Source: Nocardia stercoris (GTDB lineage: Bacteria; Actinomycetota; Actinomycetes; Mycobacteriales; Mycobacteriaceae). From it: DNA of 64,000 nt. Location of the stretch: positions 97,657 through 161,656 of the forward strand of contig NZ_RFFH01000015.1 of the NCBI RefSeq assembly GCF_003696265.1, read 5' to 3'. Each line of letters begins with the position of its first letter. The stretch's first letter is position 1. The position numbers and the translations under genes are program-made. Positions 24,898 to 33,508 of the stretch are shown here, piece after piece. Below the pieces are notes generated by a model that searched no databases, was not told the origin of the DNA, and saw only the letters and a list, made by a program, of their open reading frames with translations.

Positions 24898-25221
24898 CTA
24901 GATCGCGACCTTCTGGTGTCGCTGCGCGCGGAAGAAGTCGGCCCACGAGGTGACCTCGGGGTGCTGCTTGAGCAGCGCGCGACGCTGACGCTCGGTCATC
25001 CCGCCCCACACACCGAACTCCACGCGGTTGTCCAGCGCGTCGGCTCCGCACTCCATCAGCACCGGGCAGTGCCGGCAGATGGTGGCCGCCTTGCGCTGGG
25101 CCGCACCCCGGACGAACAGCTGGTCGGGATCTACTTCCTTGCAGCGCGCCTGGGAGACCCACGCGATCCGCGCCTCGGCCTGCTCTACATCCAATCGAGC
25201 GATCGGGGTTGTCATATGCAT
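24898..25221 (-). CDS. whiB4: WhiB-family redox regulator WhiB4
   Basis: 107 residues with the four iron-sulfur Cys ligands at 27, 49, 52 and 58 (C-x21-C-x2-C-x5-C), GVWGG at 70-74 and a basic C-terminal region (ERQRRALLKQH) for DNA contact. In M. tuberculosis WhiB4 (Rv3681c) is an oxygen- and nitric-oxide-sensitive regulator of antioxidant genes. It diverges from ponA2 as there. ATG 25221 has AAAGGGG nine bases upstream. A promoter about 100 bases upstream (25331-25359) suggests a long leader. Confidence 0.93.
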   Translation of the reverse strand: MHMTTPIARLDVEQAEARIAWVSQARCKEVDPDQLFVRGAAQRKAATICRHCPVLMECGADALDNRVEFGVWGGMTERQRRALLKQHPEVTSWADFFRAQRHQKVAI

Positions 25222-25330
25222 TTGGTGTGCCCCTTTGCAGTCCGAACACCGAGGTCGATCGGTGCTCCAGAATCTCGCTCGGCTCGCAGTACCCCATCCT
25301 CACTGCGAACCACGCCACATTCCACTTTGA

Positions 25331-25359
25331 GTGTTAGCTCTATCACACTGGTTTCCCAA
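25331..25359 (-). promoter_or_regulatory. Candidate whiB4 promoter
   Basis: On the minus strand TTGGGA (complement of 25354-25359), a 17-base spacer and TAACAC (complement of 25331-25336) give a start near 25324 and a leader of about 100 nt. The 348-bp whiB4-ponA2 gap holds no other gene. Confidence 0.5.
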
Positions 25360-25556
25360 TCTAGGTAAAGGAACCGGGGCAGCGCAAGACCATCTCGGGA
25401 TTTTTTGGTACGACCGTCCATGCAAATGCCGCATAGAACCGGGCAGTCCCCCGGTTTCGGGCGACACGCCAAGCGCGACACGCCGAAGATGTCACTAATT
25501 GCCCATGACACCAACGGGCCGAGACCCGGGGCCCACGTGTTCTCAGCCCGGGCAAT

Positions 25557-25562
25557 TAGGCT
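25557..25562 (+). promoter_or_regulatory. -10 hexamer TAGGCT, leaderless ponA2
   Basis: TAGGCT ends seven bases before GTG 25570. Confidence 0.5.
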
Positions 25563-25569
25563 GTCGCCC

Positions 25570-27939
25570 GTGCCGATCTCACAAACGCTCGGAAAGATGG
25601 CCACGGCCTGCGTCCTGGCGGCCGTGCTCCTCGCCGGGCTGATGTTCCCCCTCGCCGGCGGCTTCGGATACCTGTCCAACCGCGCGGCCGACGCCGTGGA
25701 CAACGTCTCCGCGGAACTACTCGACGGTACGGCCCCGGCCGTCTCCACCATGGTCGACGCGACCGGCGCCCCGATCGCCTGGCTCTACGACCAGCGTCGC
25801 TTCGAGGTCCCCAGCGACAAGATCTCGAACGACATGAAGCTGTCGATCGTCTCCATCGAGGACAAGCGATTCCTCGACCACCACGGCGTGGACTGGCAGG
25901 GAACCTTCCGGGCGTTCCTGACCAACACCTCGTCCGGCGGCGTCCAGCAGGGTGGCTCCACCCTCGACCAGCAGTACGTGAAGAACTTCCAGCTGCTGGT
26001 GGTCGCCAAGACCGACGCGCAGCGCCGCGCCGCCGTCGAGACCACCCCCGCGCGCAAGCTGCGCGAGATCCGGATGGCACTGACCCTCGACAAGCGGCTC
26101 AGCAAGGACGAGATCCTCACCCGCTACCTGAACCTGGTGTCGTTCGGCAACGGTTCCTACGGCATCCAGGACGCGGCCCAGACCTACTTCGGGGTCGACG
26201 CCAAGGACCTCAACGTGCCGCAGTCGGCCATGCTCGCCGGCATGGTGCAGAGCTCGTCGAAGCTCAACCCGTACACCAACCCCAAGGGCGTCACCGAGCG
26301 CCGCAACACCGTGCTCGACACCCTGATCACGAACAACCCGGGCCGGGCCGACGAGTACCGCAAGGCCAAGGACGAGCCGCTCGGCGTGCTCCCCGAACCG
26401 AAGTCGCTGCAGCAGGGCTGCATCGGCGCCGACGATCGCGGATTCTTCTGCGATTACGCCATGGAGTACATGGAGAACGCCGGCATCAGCCTGGACCAGA
26501 TCAACAAGGGCGGGTACCGGATCGAGACCACACTCGACCCGGTCGTGCAGAACGCGGTCAAGGCCTCGATCAACGACGTCACCAAGCCCGACCTGCCCGA
26601 CATCGCCGAGGTCATGAGCATCGTCGGCACCGGTCAGGACTCGCACCCGGTGCTCGCCATGGCCTCCAGCCGCGTGTACGGCCTGGACCAGGGCCTGCAC
26701 CAGACCGTGCAACCGCAGCCGTTCTCCATGGTCGGCGACGGCGCCGGCTCGATCTTCAAGATCTTCACCACCGCCGCGGCCATGGAGAAGGGTCTCGGCA
26801 CCAACGCTCAGCTCGACGTGCCCGGCTTCTTCGTCGCGAAAGGCATGGGTAACAGTGGTACTCCCGGCTGCCCGGCCGAGTCCTACTGCGTGAAGAACGC
26901 CGGTAACTACAAGGGTTCGATGTCGGTGACCGAGGCGTTGGCGACCTCACCGAACACCGCCTTCGTCAAGCTGATCGGTGACGTCGGCGTGACGCCGACG
27001 GTCGACATGGCGGTCCGGCTCGGCATGCGCTCCTACACCGAGCCCGGCAGCTCCGGCTACGGCAACCAGAGCCTGGCCGACATGGTGAAGCAGCAGAACC
27101 TGGGCTCGTTCACGCTGGGCCCGTTCGCGATCAACCCGCTGGAACTGTCCAATGTCGCTGCGACGCTTGGCTCTTCGGGCAAGTGGTGCCCGCCCTCGCC
27201 GATCAAGCAGGTGCTCGACCGGTTCGGCAAGCAGGTGCCGCTCACCCAGCAGGCCTGCGAGCAGGTGGTCGACCCAGGCCTGGCCAACACCCTCGACAAC
27301 GCGCTGAGCCAGGACGCGGTCAGCGGTACCGCCGCCGGTTCCGCGCGCGCCGCGGGGTGGAGCGTGCCGGTGTCGGCGAAGACGGGAACCACCGAGACCA
27401 ACAAGTCCTCGGCCTTCCTCGGCTTCACAAACTCGATGGCCGGCGCCGCCTACATCTACGGCGACTCCCCGACCCCCGGCGAGATCTGCTCGTTCCCGCT
27501 GCGCAGCTGTGGCAGCGGAAACCTGTTCGGTGGTAACGAGCCGGCGCTGAGCTGGTTCAAGGGCATCAACCCGGTGTTGAACACCTTCCCGCCCAGCGCA
27601 CTGCCGCCGCAGGACGACAAGTACGTGCGCGGCTCGAACAACTCGCAGATCCCGGACGTGACCGGCCAATCCGAGGGCGACGCCCGTTCGACGCTGATCG
27701 CCGCCGGATTCCAGGTGCAGTCGGTGACGGTGCCCGGCACCCAGGCCAAGGGCACGGTCGCGAGCACGTCACCGAACGGGTCCGCGATCCCGGGCTCGGT
27801 GATCACCATGAACATCAGCGACGGCACCCAGCGGGAACTGCCGCCGCCCGGTGCGCCGGCGCCCGCCGGGCCGCCGCCGCCGGGTATCCCGATCCCGATT
27901 CCGCGACTGCCTCCGCTGCCGATCCCGGTACCGCGGTAG
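25570..27939 (+). CDS. ponA2: Class A penicillin-binding protein PonA2 with PASTA domain
   Basis: 789 residues, Rv3682-like. One N-terminal membrane anchor precedes a GT51 glycosyltransferase domain (SIEDKRFLDHHGVDW, GGSTLDQQYVKN). The transpeptidase domain has SIFK, SPN (TSPNTAF) and KTGTT motifs. A PASTA repeat (IPDVTGQSEGDARSTLIAAGF) and a Pro-rich tail end it. It polymerises and crosslinks peptidoglycan outside the membrane. GTG 25570 is preferred for the leaderless hexamer and because it puts the membrane anchor near residue 12. The in-frame extension back to 25405 covers the promoter region. Confidence 0.95.
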   Translation: MPISQTLGKMATACVLAAVLLAGLMFPLAGGFGYLSNRAADAVDNVSAELLDGTAPAVSTMVDATGAPIAWLYDQRRFEVPSDKISNDMKLSIVSIEDKRFLDHHGVDWQGTFRAFLTNTSSGGVQQGGSTLDQQYVKNFQLLVVAKTDAQRRAAVETTPARKLREIRMALTLDKRLSKDEILTRYLNLVSFGNGSYGIQDAAQTYFGVDAKDLNVPQSAMLAGMVQSSSKLNPYTNPKGVTERRNTVLDTLITNNPGRADEYRKAKDEPLGVLPEPKSLQQGCIGADDRGFFCDYAMEYMENAGISLDQINKGGYRIETTLDPVVQNAVKASINDVTKPDLPDIAEVMSIVGTGQDSHPVLAMASSRVYGLDQGLHQTVQPQPFSMVGDGAGSIFKIFTTAAAMEKGLGTNAQLDVPGFFVAKGMGNSGTPGCPAESYCVKNAGNYKGSMSVTEALATSPNTAFVKLIGDVGVTPTVDMAVRLGMRSYTEPGSSGYGNQSLADMVKQQNLGSFTLGPFAINPLELSNVAATLGSSGKWCPPSPIKQVLDRFGKQVPLTQQACEQVVDPGLANTLDNALSQDAVSGTAAGSARAAGWSVPVSAKTGTTETNKSSAFLGFTNSMAGAAYIYGDSPTPGEICSFPLRSCGSGNLFGGNEPALSWFKGINPVLNTFPPSALPPQDDKYVRGSNNSQIPDVTGQSEGDARSTLIAAGFQVQSVTVPGTQAKGTVASTSPNGSAIPGSVITMNISDGTQRELPPPGAPAPAGPPPPGIPIPIPRLPPLPIPVPR

Positions 27940-27951
27940 CCGACGAAAACG

Positions 27952-27989
27952 ACTGTGCCGCCGAACCTTTCGAGGTTCGGCGGCACAGT
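27952..27989. terminator. Bidirectional terminator between ponA2 and the YqeY-like gene
   Basis: A perfect 17-bp stem (27952-27968 with 27973-27989) with a TTCG loop lies between convergent genes. Confidence 0.85.
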
Positions 27990-28003
27990 TCGTTCCGGGG
28001 CCG

Positions 28004-28468
28004 CTACAGCCGGGCCTTGACCGCGGCGGACAGCCGCGACCCGTCCACCCTGCCCTGGGCCATCGCCGTGGCGACCTTCATGACCTGTCCCATCTGCTTC
28101 ATGTGCGGACGAGCGCCGGTCTGCTCGGCCACCTCGGCGATCGCGGTGTCCGCGATCTCGGCGACCTCGGCGTCGGACAGCTGTGTGGGCAGGTAGGAGG
28201 CGATGATCTCCTCCTCGGCCCGCTCGTTGGCGGCCAGTTCGGGACGGTTGTTCTGCTCGTAGATGACGGCCGCCTCGGAGCGCTTCTTCGCCTCCTTGGC
28301 GAGGACGGCCTGCACCTCGCTGTCGCTCAGCTCCCGCGCCTCGGCGCCGGCGACCTCGGTGTTCTGGACGGCGGCCAGGAGCATCCGCAGCGTGTTCACG
28401 CGCAGCGGATCCTTGGCCTTCATCGCCGTGGTGAGATCGGCCCGAAGCGTGGATTTGAGTTCCGACAT
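28004..28468 (-). CDS. GatB/YqeY domain protein
   Basis: 154 residues with the YqeY pattern: LRADLTTAMKAKDPLRVNTL, a helical centre with KEAKKRSEAAVIYEQNNRPEL, ASYLPTQLSDAEV, and GQVMKVATAMAQGRVDGSRL at the end. The family is related to the tRNA-binding tail of GatB, and some members are annotated as GatB-like amidases, but the role is unproven. ATG 28468 has TACGTT six bases upstream (leaderless). It diverges from the metallophosphoesterase. Confidence 0.92.
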   Translation of the reverse strand: MSELKSTLRADLTTAMKAKDPLRVNTLRMLLAAVQNTEVAGAEARELSDSEVQAVLAKEAKKRSEAAVIYEQNNRPELAANERAEEEIIASYLPTQLSDAEVAEIADTAIAEVAEQTGARPHMKQMGQVMKVATAMAQGRVDGSRLSAAVKARL

Positions 28469-28474
28469 GCGCTC

Positions 28475-28480
28475 AACGTA
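28475..28480 (-). promoter_or_regulatory. -10 hexamer TACGTT, leaderless ATG 28468
   Basis: Minus-strand TACGTT ends six bases before ATG 28468. Confidence 0.5.
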
Positions 28481-28591
28481 ACGCGTACCGGCGCCGGGTC
28501 CCAGTGAATTCCGGCCGTGCCGTCGCCGCGTCGTCGGCGCGACCCCTGCCGGGCGGCGGAAACGGGCTGCGCGTTCGGCGGTTCGGTCGCC

Positions 28592-28597
28592 TATCCT
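28592..28597 (+). promoter_or_regulatory. -10 hexamer TATCCT, leaderless ATG 28604
   Basis: TATCCT ends six bases before ATG 28604. Confidence 0.5.
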
Positions 28598-28603
28598 GGT
28601 CGA

Positions 28604-29560
28604 ATGCCCGTCATCTCGTCTGTTGCTCTCCGCCGGGCCGCGCTGGGAGCCACCGGAGTCGCCGTCGCCGGTGTCGGATACGCCTCCCTCATCGAACGCA
28701 ACGCTTTCGTCCTGCGTGAGACCACCATGCCGGTGCTGCGCCCGGGCTCGGCGAGCCTGCGCGTGCTGCACATCAGCGACCTGCACATGACGCCCGGGCA
28801 GAAACGCAAGCAACAGTGGGTGCGCGAGCTGGCCGCGCTGGAACCCGACCTGGTGATCAACACCGGCGACAACCTGGCCCACCCGCGGGCCGTGCCGTCC
28901 GTGGTGCAGGCGCTGTCGCCGCTGATGTCGCGGCCGGGCATGTTCGTGTTCGGCAGCAACGACTATTTCGCGCCGGTGCCGAAGAACCCGTTGAAGTACT
29001 TCGACAAGAACCACAAGCGCGTCTTCGGTGACCCGCTGCCCTGGCAGGATCTGCGCGCGGCGTTCGCCGAGCGCGGCTGGGTGGACATGACGCACGTCCG
29101 GCGCGACGTCGAGGTCGCCGGAATCAAGATCGCCACCGCCGGGGTCGACGACCCGCACCTGCAGCGGGACCGCTACGACACCGTCGCCGGTGCCCCGAAC
29201 CCGCTGGCCGACCTCAGCCTCGGCCTCACCCACTCCCCCGAACCGCGAGTGCTGGACCGGTTCGCCGCGGACGGCTACGACCTGGTCCTGGCCGGGCACA
29301 CCCACGGCGGGCAGCTCTGCCTGCCGTTCTTCGGCGCCCTGGTCACCAACTGCGGGATCGACCGGGCCCGGGTCAAGGGCCCGTCCCGCTGGGGTGCGCA
29401 CACCCGGCTGCACGTGTCGGCCGGCCTGGGCACCTCGCCGTGGGCGCCGTACCGCTTCTGCTGCCGGCCCGAGGCCACACTGATCACTCTGGTCGCAGCG
29501 GCGCCGAAACAGTCCCGCACCGCTCCCGATATCGCCGCGACAACTGCTGGCGCCCACTAG
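28604..29560 (+). CDS. Metallophosphoesterase (Rv3683-like)
   Basis: 318 residues. A hydrophobic N-terminus (ALGATGVAVAGVGYASLI) suggests a signal anchor. The calcineurin-like motifs are complete: HISDLHM, NTGDNLAHPR, GSNDYF, and GHTHGGQLCLP, binding two metal ions. Related proteins (YkuE type) act on membrane lipids such as UDP-diacylglucosamine, but the substrate here is unknown. The longer in-frame start at 28517 lies across the promoter and is rejected. Confidence 0.9.
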   Translation: MPVISSVALRRAALGATGVAVAGVGYASLIERNAFVLRETTMPVLRPGSASLRVLHISDLHMTPGQKRKQQWVRELAALEPDLVINTGDNLAHPRAVPSVVQALSPLMSRPGMFVFGSNDYFAPVPKNPLKYFDKNHKRVFGDPLPWQDLRAAFAERGWVDMTHVRRDVEVAGIKIATAGVDDPHLQRDRYDTVAGAPNPLADLSLGLTHSPEPRVLDRFAADGYDLVLAGHTHGGQLCLPFFGALVTNCGIDRARVKGPSRWGAHTRLHVSAGLGTSPWAPYRFCCRPEATLITLVAAAPKQSRTAPDIAATTAGAH

Positions 29561-29670
29561 TTTTCGCTGCTCGAGCCCGCGAGCACGCAGCGGGTTCGCC
29601 GCTGCGTCGTCTCGCGGGCCGTTCAGGCGCTAGTATTCGGCCCAGCCGAGACAGAAGGCAGGGCAAGAGC

Positions 29671-30936
29671 GTGACCAGTGGGTTCGAGGGCCGGGAAGAC
29701 GACCAGACGCGGGCGATCCGCCGTCAGCCGCCCAGCGGCGGCGGCGATGCGACCGAGATGTTCCAGGCGCCGCAGCAACCGGGTTACGACCCGACGCAGC
29801 AGTTCGGCGCCCAGCAGTACCAGGCGACCCAGCAGTACAACGCCCAGCCGGGCGGTCAGCAGCAGGCCTACAGCCGGCAGTACGAGGCGACGCAACAGTT
29901 CGGCGCCCAACAGTACGAGGCCACGCAGCAGTACAACGCCCAGCAGCACGGCGATCAGCAGCGGTACGAGCCGACCCAGCAGTACGGCGCCGCTCCCGGC
30001 GGCCGCCGCGGCCCGCAAGGCGGCTACGACCGCACCGAGATGTACCCCGGCGGCGGATACGGCAACGACCCGTACCGCGACGAACAGTGGCCGCAGACCG
30101 GCGGCTACGCCGCCGAGCCGGACTACGCCGAGCCCGATCGGGGTGGGAACGAGCCGGCGCCGAACAACCGCAACCGCAACATGATGCTGGCCGGCTTCGG
30201 GGTCGGCGCCTTGGTGATCGTGGTGGTCGCCGTGGCCGTGCTCATGTTCAGCGGCGCCAAGACCGGCACGACGACGCAGGCCGCGACCACGACCGGCGCG
30301 GCCACCACCTCGCTGGACCCGAACGCCGGACTGTCGACGACCACCAAACCGACCTCCGCGACCAGCACCACCAAGACCACGACCACCACGAAGCCCCCGG
30401 TGACCGGCCCGCTGATCCCCGGCTACCAGATGGTGCAGATCCCCGATCACGGCGCCGCCTACGACGCACCCACCGGCTGGCAGACCCAGGCGGCGGGCCA
30501 GATCGGTTCCGGCGCAACGGCTGTCCAGGTCGCGGGCATGACCCAGGACGGTTCCGGATACTGCCCGAAGGGGTCCCGCACGACCGCGTTCCTGGCGTCC
30601 TCCGACAAGTCCGACGGCCCCTCCGCCGCCGTCGACGTCGGCTCCCGGACCGCGAAGGCCGCCTGGGCCAACACCACCGGCGTGACAACCGGTGCGACAC
30701 AACAGATCAGCTCGCTCGACGGCGAGATGCAGGGCAGCTACGTGCAGACCACGGGTACCGTCACCGGCGCCGCCCCCGGCTGCGCCAAATCCTTCGCGGT
30801 CTACACGTTCGCCTTCCCCGCCGAAGCCGGCTACTACGTGATGACCATCGCCGCCGACACCGGCATCAGCCAGGCCATCGACCCCGCCACCGCCCAGCGC
30901 ATCGTAACCTCCATTCGCCCGATTTCAGGCCACTGA
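29671..30936 (+). CDS. Membrane protein with Gln/Tyr-rich N-terminal repeats
   Basis: 421 residues. Residues 1-165 are cytoplasmic and low-complexity with repeats QQFGAQQYQATQQYNAQ, then QQFGAQQYEATQQYNAQQ, and variants. A membrane segment (MLAGFGVGALVIVVVAVAVL) follows, then a Thr/Lys-rich linker and an extracellular domain of about 170 residues with two Cys (DGSGYCPKG, APGCAKS), probably disulfide-linked. The layout resembles actinobacterial DUF-type membrane proteins with disordered tails, and no enzyme motif is visible. GTG 29671 follows AAGGCAGGG. A TAGTAT hexamer at about 29630 could give a short leader. Confidence 0.75.
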   Translation: MTSGFEGREDDQTRAIRRQPPSGGGDATEMFQAPQQPGYDPTQQFGAQQYQATQQYNAQPGGQQQAYSRQYEATQQFGAQQYEATQQYNAQQHGDQQRYEPTQQYGAAPGGRRGPQGGYDRTEMYPGGGYGNDPYRDEQWPQTGGYAAEPDYAEPDRGGNEPAPNNRNRNMMLAGFGVGALVIVVVAVAVLMFSGAKTGTTTQAATTTGAATTSLDPNAGLSTTTKPTSATSTTKTTTTTKPPVTGPLIPGYQMVQIPDHGAAYDAPTGWQTQAAGQIGSGATAVQVAGMTQDGSGYCPKGSRTTAFLASSDKSDGPSAAVDVGSRTAKAAWANTTGVTTGATQQISSLDGEMQGSYVQTTGTVTGAAPGCAKSFAVYTFAFPAEAGYYVMTIAADTGISQAIDPATAQRIVTSIRPISGH

Positions 30937-30991
30937 CCAGCCGATTTAACGCCAGCCCCCACCCTGCGCTAAGCTGATCCCGTTCACATCA

Positions 30992-31066
<75 letters not shown>

Positions 31067-31086
31067 TCGTGTGTGGAGACACGATT

Positions 31087-31121
31087 ACGGCTCCTGACCA
31101 GTTCGACTGGTCAGGAGCCGT
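31087..31121 (+). terminator. Terminator after tRNA-Pro
   Basis: A 15-bp perfect stem (31087-31101 with 31107-31121) is followed by TCTTGTT. The 314 bp from the tRNA to 31380 hold no other gene that I can support. Confidence 0.75.
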
Positions 31122-31340
31122 TCTTGTTGGCGGGATCGACAACTGGACGTTATTGCCCGCTTCGTACCTGCCGTCGGCCTCGGAAACCTCACCGAGCAGC
31201 CTGGCACGCATGAGGGGCGAAGCCGCCGGCACCAGCGATCGGCCTGGCTGTGGCCCGGTCTACCGAACCGCGGCATGACCGACCAAGTTGAGGACCACCG
31301 TCGGTCGATCTGGTGAGAACGATCACGCCGCATAATGATT

Positions 31341-31373
31341 CGTGGCTGACCGGGTTCTCAGCCACGCTAGGTT
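31341..31373 (+). promoter_or_regulatory. Dyad overlapping -35 and -10 TAGGTT of the 31380 gene
   Basis: CGTGGCTGA (31341-31349) is inverted as TCAGCCACG (31358-31366), directly before TAGGTT (31368-31373). TAGGTT lies six bases from GTG 31380. The -35 position falls inside the dyad, so it may be an operator. Confidence 0.45.
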
Positions 31374-31379
31374 GACGAC

Positions 31380-31604
31380 GTGCTTACCGCGCTGATCGCT
31401 GTCGGTGGAACGCTTCTCGGCTCCATCGTGACGTTTGGATTCCAGCGACTCACAGCCGACAGGACTGTGCGCCAGGGATTCCGCGAGCGACTGAGACAGG
31501 ACCGCCTGAGCGCCTACAGCGCCTTCGCCGCGGTGGTCATGGAGTATCGACACTTCGAGAACGACCGGACCGGATGGCACCGGACGACACGAATCCGCGG
31601 CTGA
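31380..31604 (+). pseudogene. Truncated membrane protein, N-terminal remnant
   Basis: 74 codons from GTG 31380. The N-terminus LTALIAVGGTLLGSIVTFGF followed by ERLRQDRLSAYSAFAAVVMEYRH is typical of a recurrent actinobacterial one-TM hypothetical protein that I recall as roughly twice this length. After MEYRH the frame turns into ENDRTGWHRTTRIRG and stops. The start has a well-placed -10 hexamer, so the gene may still be expressed. A deletion or frameshift after about codon 57 is inferred. No function is known. Confidence 0.5.
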
Positions 31605-31664
31605 GTGACACCGAGCAGGCGCCGATACCGTCGTGGTCGTCGGGGCCGCTGGACGCAGACTGCG

Positions 31665-31670
31665 TAGTCT
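31665..31670 (+). promoter_or_regulatory. -10 hexamer TAGTCT, leaderless GTG 31677
   Basis: TAGTCT ends six bases before GTG 31677. Confidence 0.5.
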
Positions 31671-31676
31671 CACGGG

Positions 31677-32111
31677 GTGCCCTGTGACCTCCCTCGTTTC
31701 GAGAACCCGCCGGCATTGCCTCATACCGATGTGGTGGAGATCTTGGACGGGGTGCTCGGGGGTGGGGCGGGGGAAGATGCTGCGGCGGAGGCCCTGGTCG
31801 GCATCGCCCTCGATGACGACGACCGGGAGTTCATCGAGTATTGCTGTCTCGAAGTGGGGACACGGGCTGTGCCGGGGAGTTCTCTGCTCGGACTTGCCGG
31901 ATTGTGCTTGGGCCACACGGCTCGTCGCTTCGGGTATTTGAGTGATCGAGCGGTCGAGCTGGCCGAGGCTCTGGCCGCACGAGCGGGGGCAGACCCGTCC
32001 GATGTCGATGGGCGCGCGCTCGACGGACTGGACGATATTCGTTGGTACCTGCGTGACCAGGTCGAGCAGCAGCCGTCAGGCGACGTTCGCCCTGTTGACG
32101 ATGGTGTGTAG
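31677..32111 (+). CDS. Hypothetical acidic helical protein
   Basis: 144 residues, strongly acidic and helical, with alternating Leu/Ala (EILDGVLGGGAGEDAAAEAL, GLAGLCLGHTARRFG, DGLDDIRWYLRDQVEQ). The pattern resembles HEAT-like or immunity-type helical proteins often found singly beside tRNAs, but no family is recognised with confidence. No signal or membrane segment. The leaderless -10 hexamer supports GTG 31677. A minus-strand ORF at 31323-31916 is its shadow. Confidence 0.65.
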   Translation: MPCDLPRFENPPALPHTDVVEILDGVLGGGAGEDAAAEALVGIALDDDDREFIEYCCLEVGTRAVPGSSLLGLAGLCLGHTARRFGYLSDRAVELAEALAARAGADPSDVDGRALDGLDDIRWYLRDQVEQQPSGDVRPVDDGV

Positions 32112-32249
32112 TCGCGGGTCGGCGGTGTGGTTGTTTCTACGTCCGTGCGGGAGTGTCGGGCCGTCGGGGCGGGGGATGGTTAACGCCGGTGGGGCGGGGT
32201 ACGAAGATCTGGTTGGAAAGGTTCCATGCCGAACAGAACTGGAGATGTC

Positions 32250-32378
32250 ATGGGTTCCGCTGCGCTCGATTGGGTCATCGCCGGATACAAGAACGGGGAT
32301 CCTGTGGCTTCGGCGCTGTTCGTGCCACTGTTCATCGTGCTGGGTCTCGGGCAGATCCTGCAGGGCAAGCCGTTCTGA
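32250..32378 (+). CDS. 42-residue small membrane protein
   Basis: ATG 32250, preceded by GGAG five bases upstream, opens a 42-codon ORF ending at a TGA directly before a strong intrinsic terminator. The product has a short polar start (GSAALDWVIAGYKNGDP) and one membrane segment (ASALFVPLFIVLGLGQIL), then QGKPF. An ATG at 32226 would add eight residues. RBS, membrane segment and terminator together make a real gene plausible. Function unknown. Confidence 0.6.
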   Translation: MGSAALDWVIAGYKNGDPVASALFVPLFIVLGLGQILQGKPF

Positions 32379-32394
32379 GACTTCGATTACACCG

Positions 32395-32435
32395 GGGCCG
32401 GCCTCTTTTCCACAAGGAGGTCGGCCCGATTTTTT
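32395..32435 (+). terminator. Intrinsic terminator with U-tract
   Basis: GGGCCGGCCTC (32395-32405) pairs with GAGGTCGGCCC (32417-32427, one G-U), followed by GATTTTTT. This is the clearest U-tract terminator in the window. The 230 bp from here to 32607 are AT-richer and hold no gene that I can see. Confidence 0.85.
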
Positions 32436-32606
32436 GGCGGCCGGGAACTGTTTTATAGTTGGCGAAACTGCTCGCATTCGTGTGCCCGGAAATGAAGGTT
32501 GTCGTTCGATGATGTTGTCGCTCGCCCACGTTGGTGACGCATCTCGGTATACCTCGGCGCGCGGTGCGGAGTTCGATTCCGCTGCTGGATATTCGGTGGT
32601 GACATC

Positions 32607-33128
32607 ATGACGGCGGCGACTCGCGTGCGCGGGGCCGCGGCCGGAACCGCCTGTGGCGCATTGGCTGTGGCGGCGCACGGATCCGCCGGGACGCTGCCGG
32701 GTTCCAGCGACACCACCCTGTTGTTGCTCGTCAGCGCGCTGGTGGGGGCCGGGGTCGCGGTGGCCGGAGGCAGCCGGATCCGGTTGTTCGGGCTGCTCGG
32801 CGCGGGGCAGGCGTTGTGCCACGCGCTGCTGGCGGCGGATATCGCGCCTGGTCACGGCGGGATGGCGATGCCGGGGCAGCCGGGCTGGGCGATGGTGGGC
32901 GCGCACGCGGTGGCTACCGCAATGTGCACGCTGCTGATCGCGGCGGCCGAACGGTTCCATCGGGCGTTGACGCGGGTGGCCTGGGCGCTGCTGCGTCTCT
33001 TCGACCCACGACCGCACAACCCGGATCAGCTGATCCAGGGCCCGCAGGCGATCGCCTGGGCGGGCCGCCGGGGGCTGTCCGTCTCGATTTCCCGGCGCGG
33101 GCCGCCGGTCTTCGCCGCCGCACACTGA
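32607..33128 (+). CDS. Hypothetical multi-pass membrane protein
   Basis: 173 residues with about four hydrophobic segments: AAAGTACGALAVAAHG, TTLLLLVSALVGAGVAVAG, LLGAGQALCHALLAA and MVGAHAVATAMCTLLIAAA. A basic amphipathic C-terminal tail follows. His and Met residues between segments 3 and 4 (APGHGGMAMPGQPG) might bind metal, as in membrane proteins found near copper genes. This is speculative since no copper gene is adjacent. The 380 bp that follow (33129-33508) contain no supportable gene. Confidence 0.7.
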   Translation: MTAATRVRGAAAGTACGALAVAAHGSAGTLPGSSDTTLLLLVSALVGAGVAVAGGSRIRLFGLLGAGQALCHALLAADIAPGHGGMAMPGQPGWAMVGAHAVATAMCTLLIAAAERFHRALTRVAWALLRLFDPRPHNPDQLIQGPQAIAWAGRRGLSVSISRRGPPVFAAAH

Positions 33129-33508
33129 CCTATCGGTCCAGCTGCCTGCGGCTCTCGCTTCACCGCCACATCCGGTCATCGGTTGGCGGTGCGGATCCCG
33201 CGCTGATCACGCCGACCGTTCCGGTCGGCAACCGCGGCGACCGCAATCCAGTACCGGCATGTTCTCGTGAATTAGTTCGCGCCGAGCGCCGGATAATTCC
33301 AGGGAATTCCGATCTCCGGACATTTGTGGATACCTGCATGCCGGAAATCAATTTCCCCAGTGCCTGCGACCGATATTCCGACACCAGCGGAAAGGCACCT
33401 CGCCTGCCCGGAAATATCCGTCGGTAATTCACGTCGAACCGCACTGCCGCAGTCATCCCCTGCGACACACCTTCTTCCGCGAACCTCGTTCGCACAGTTA
33501 GGACTCTG

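Noticed and set aside
31323..31916. 197-codon minus ORF
   Set aside because: Overlaps two plus-strand genes with leaderless promoters and shows no protein features.
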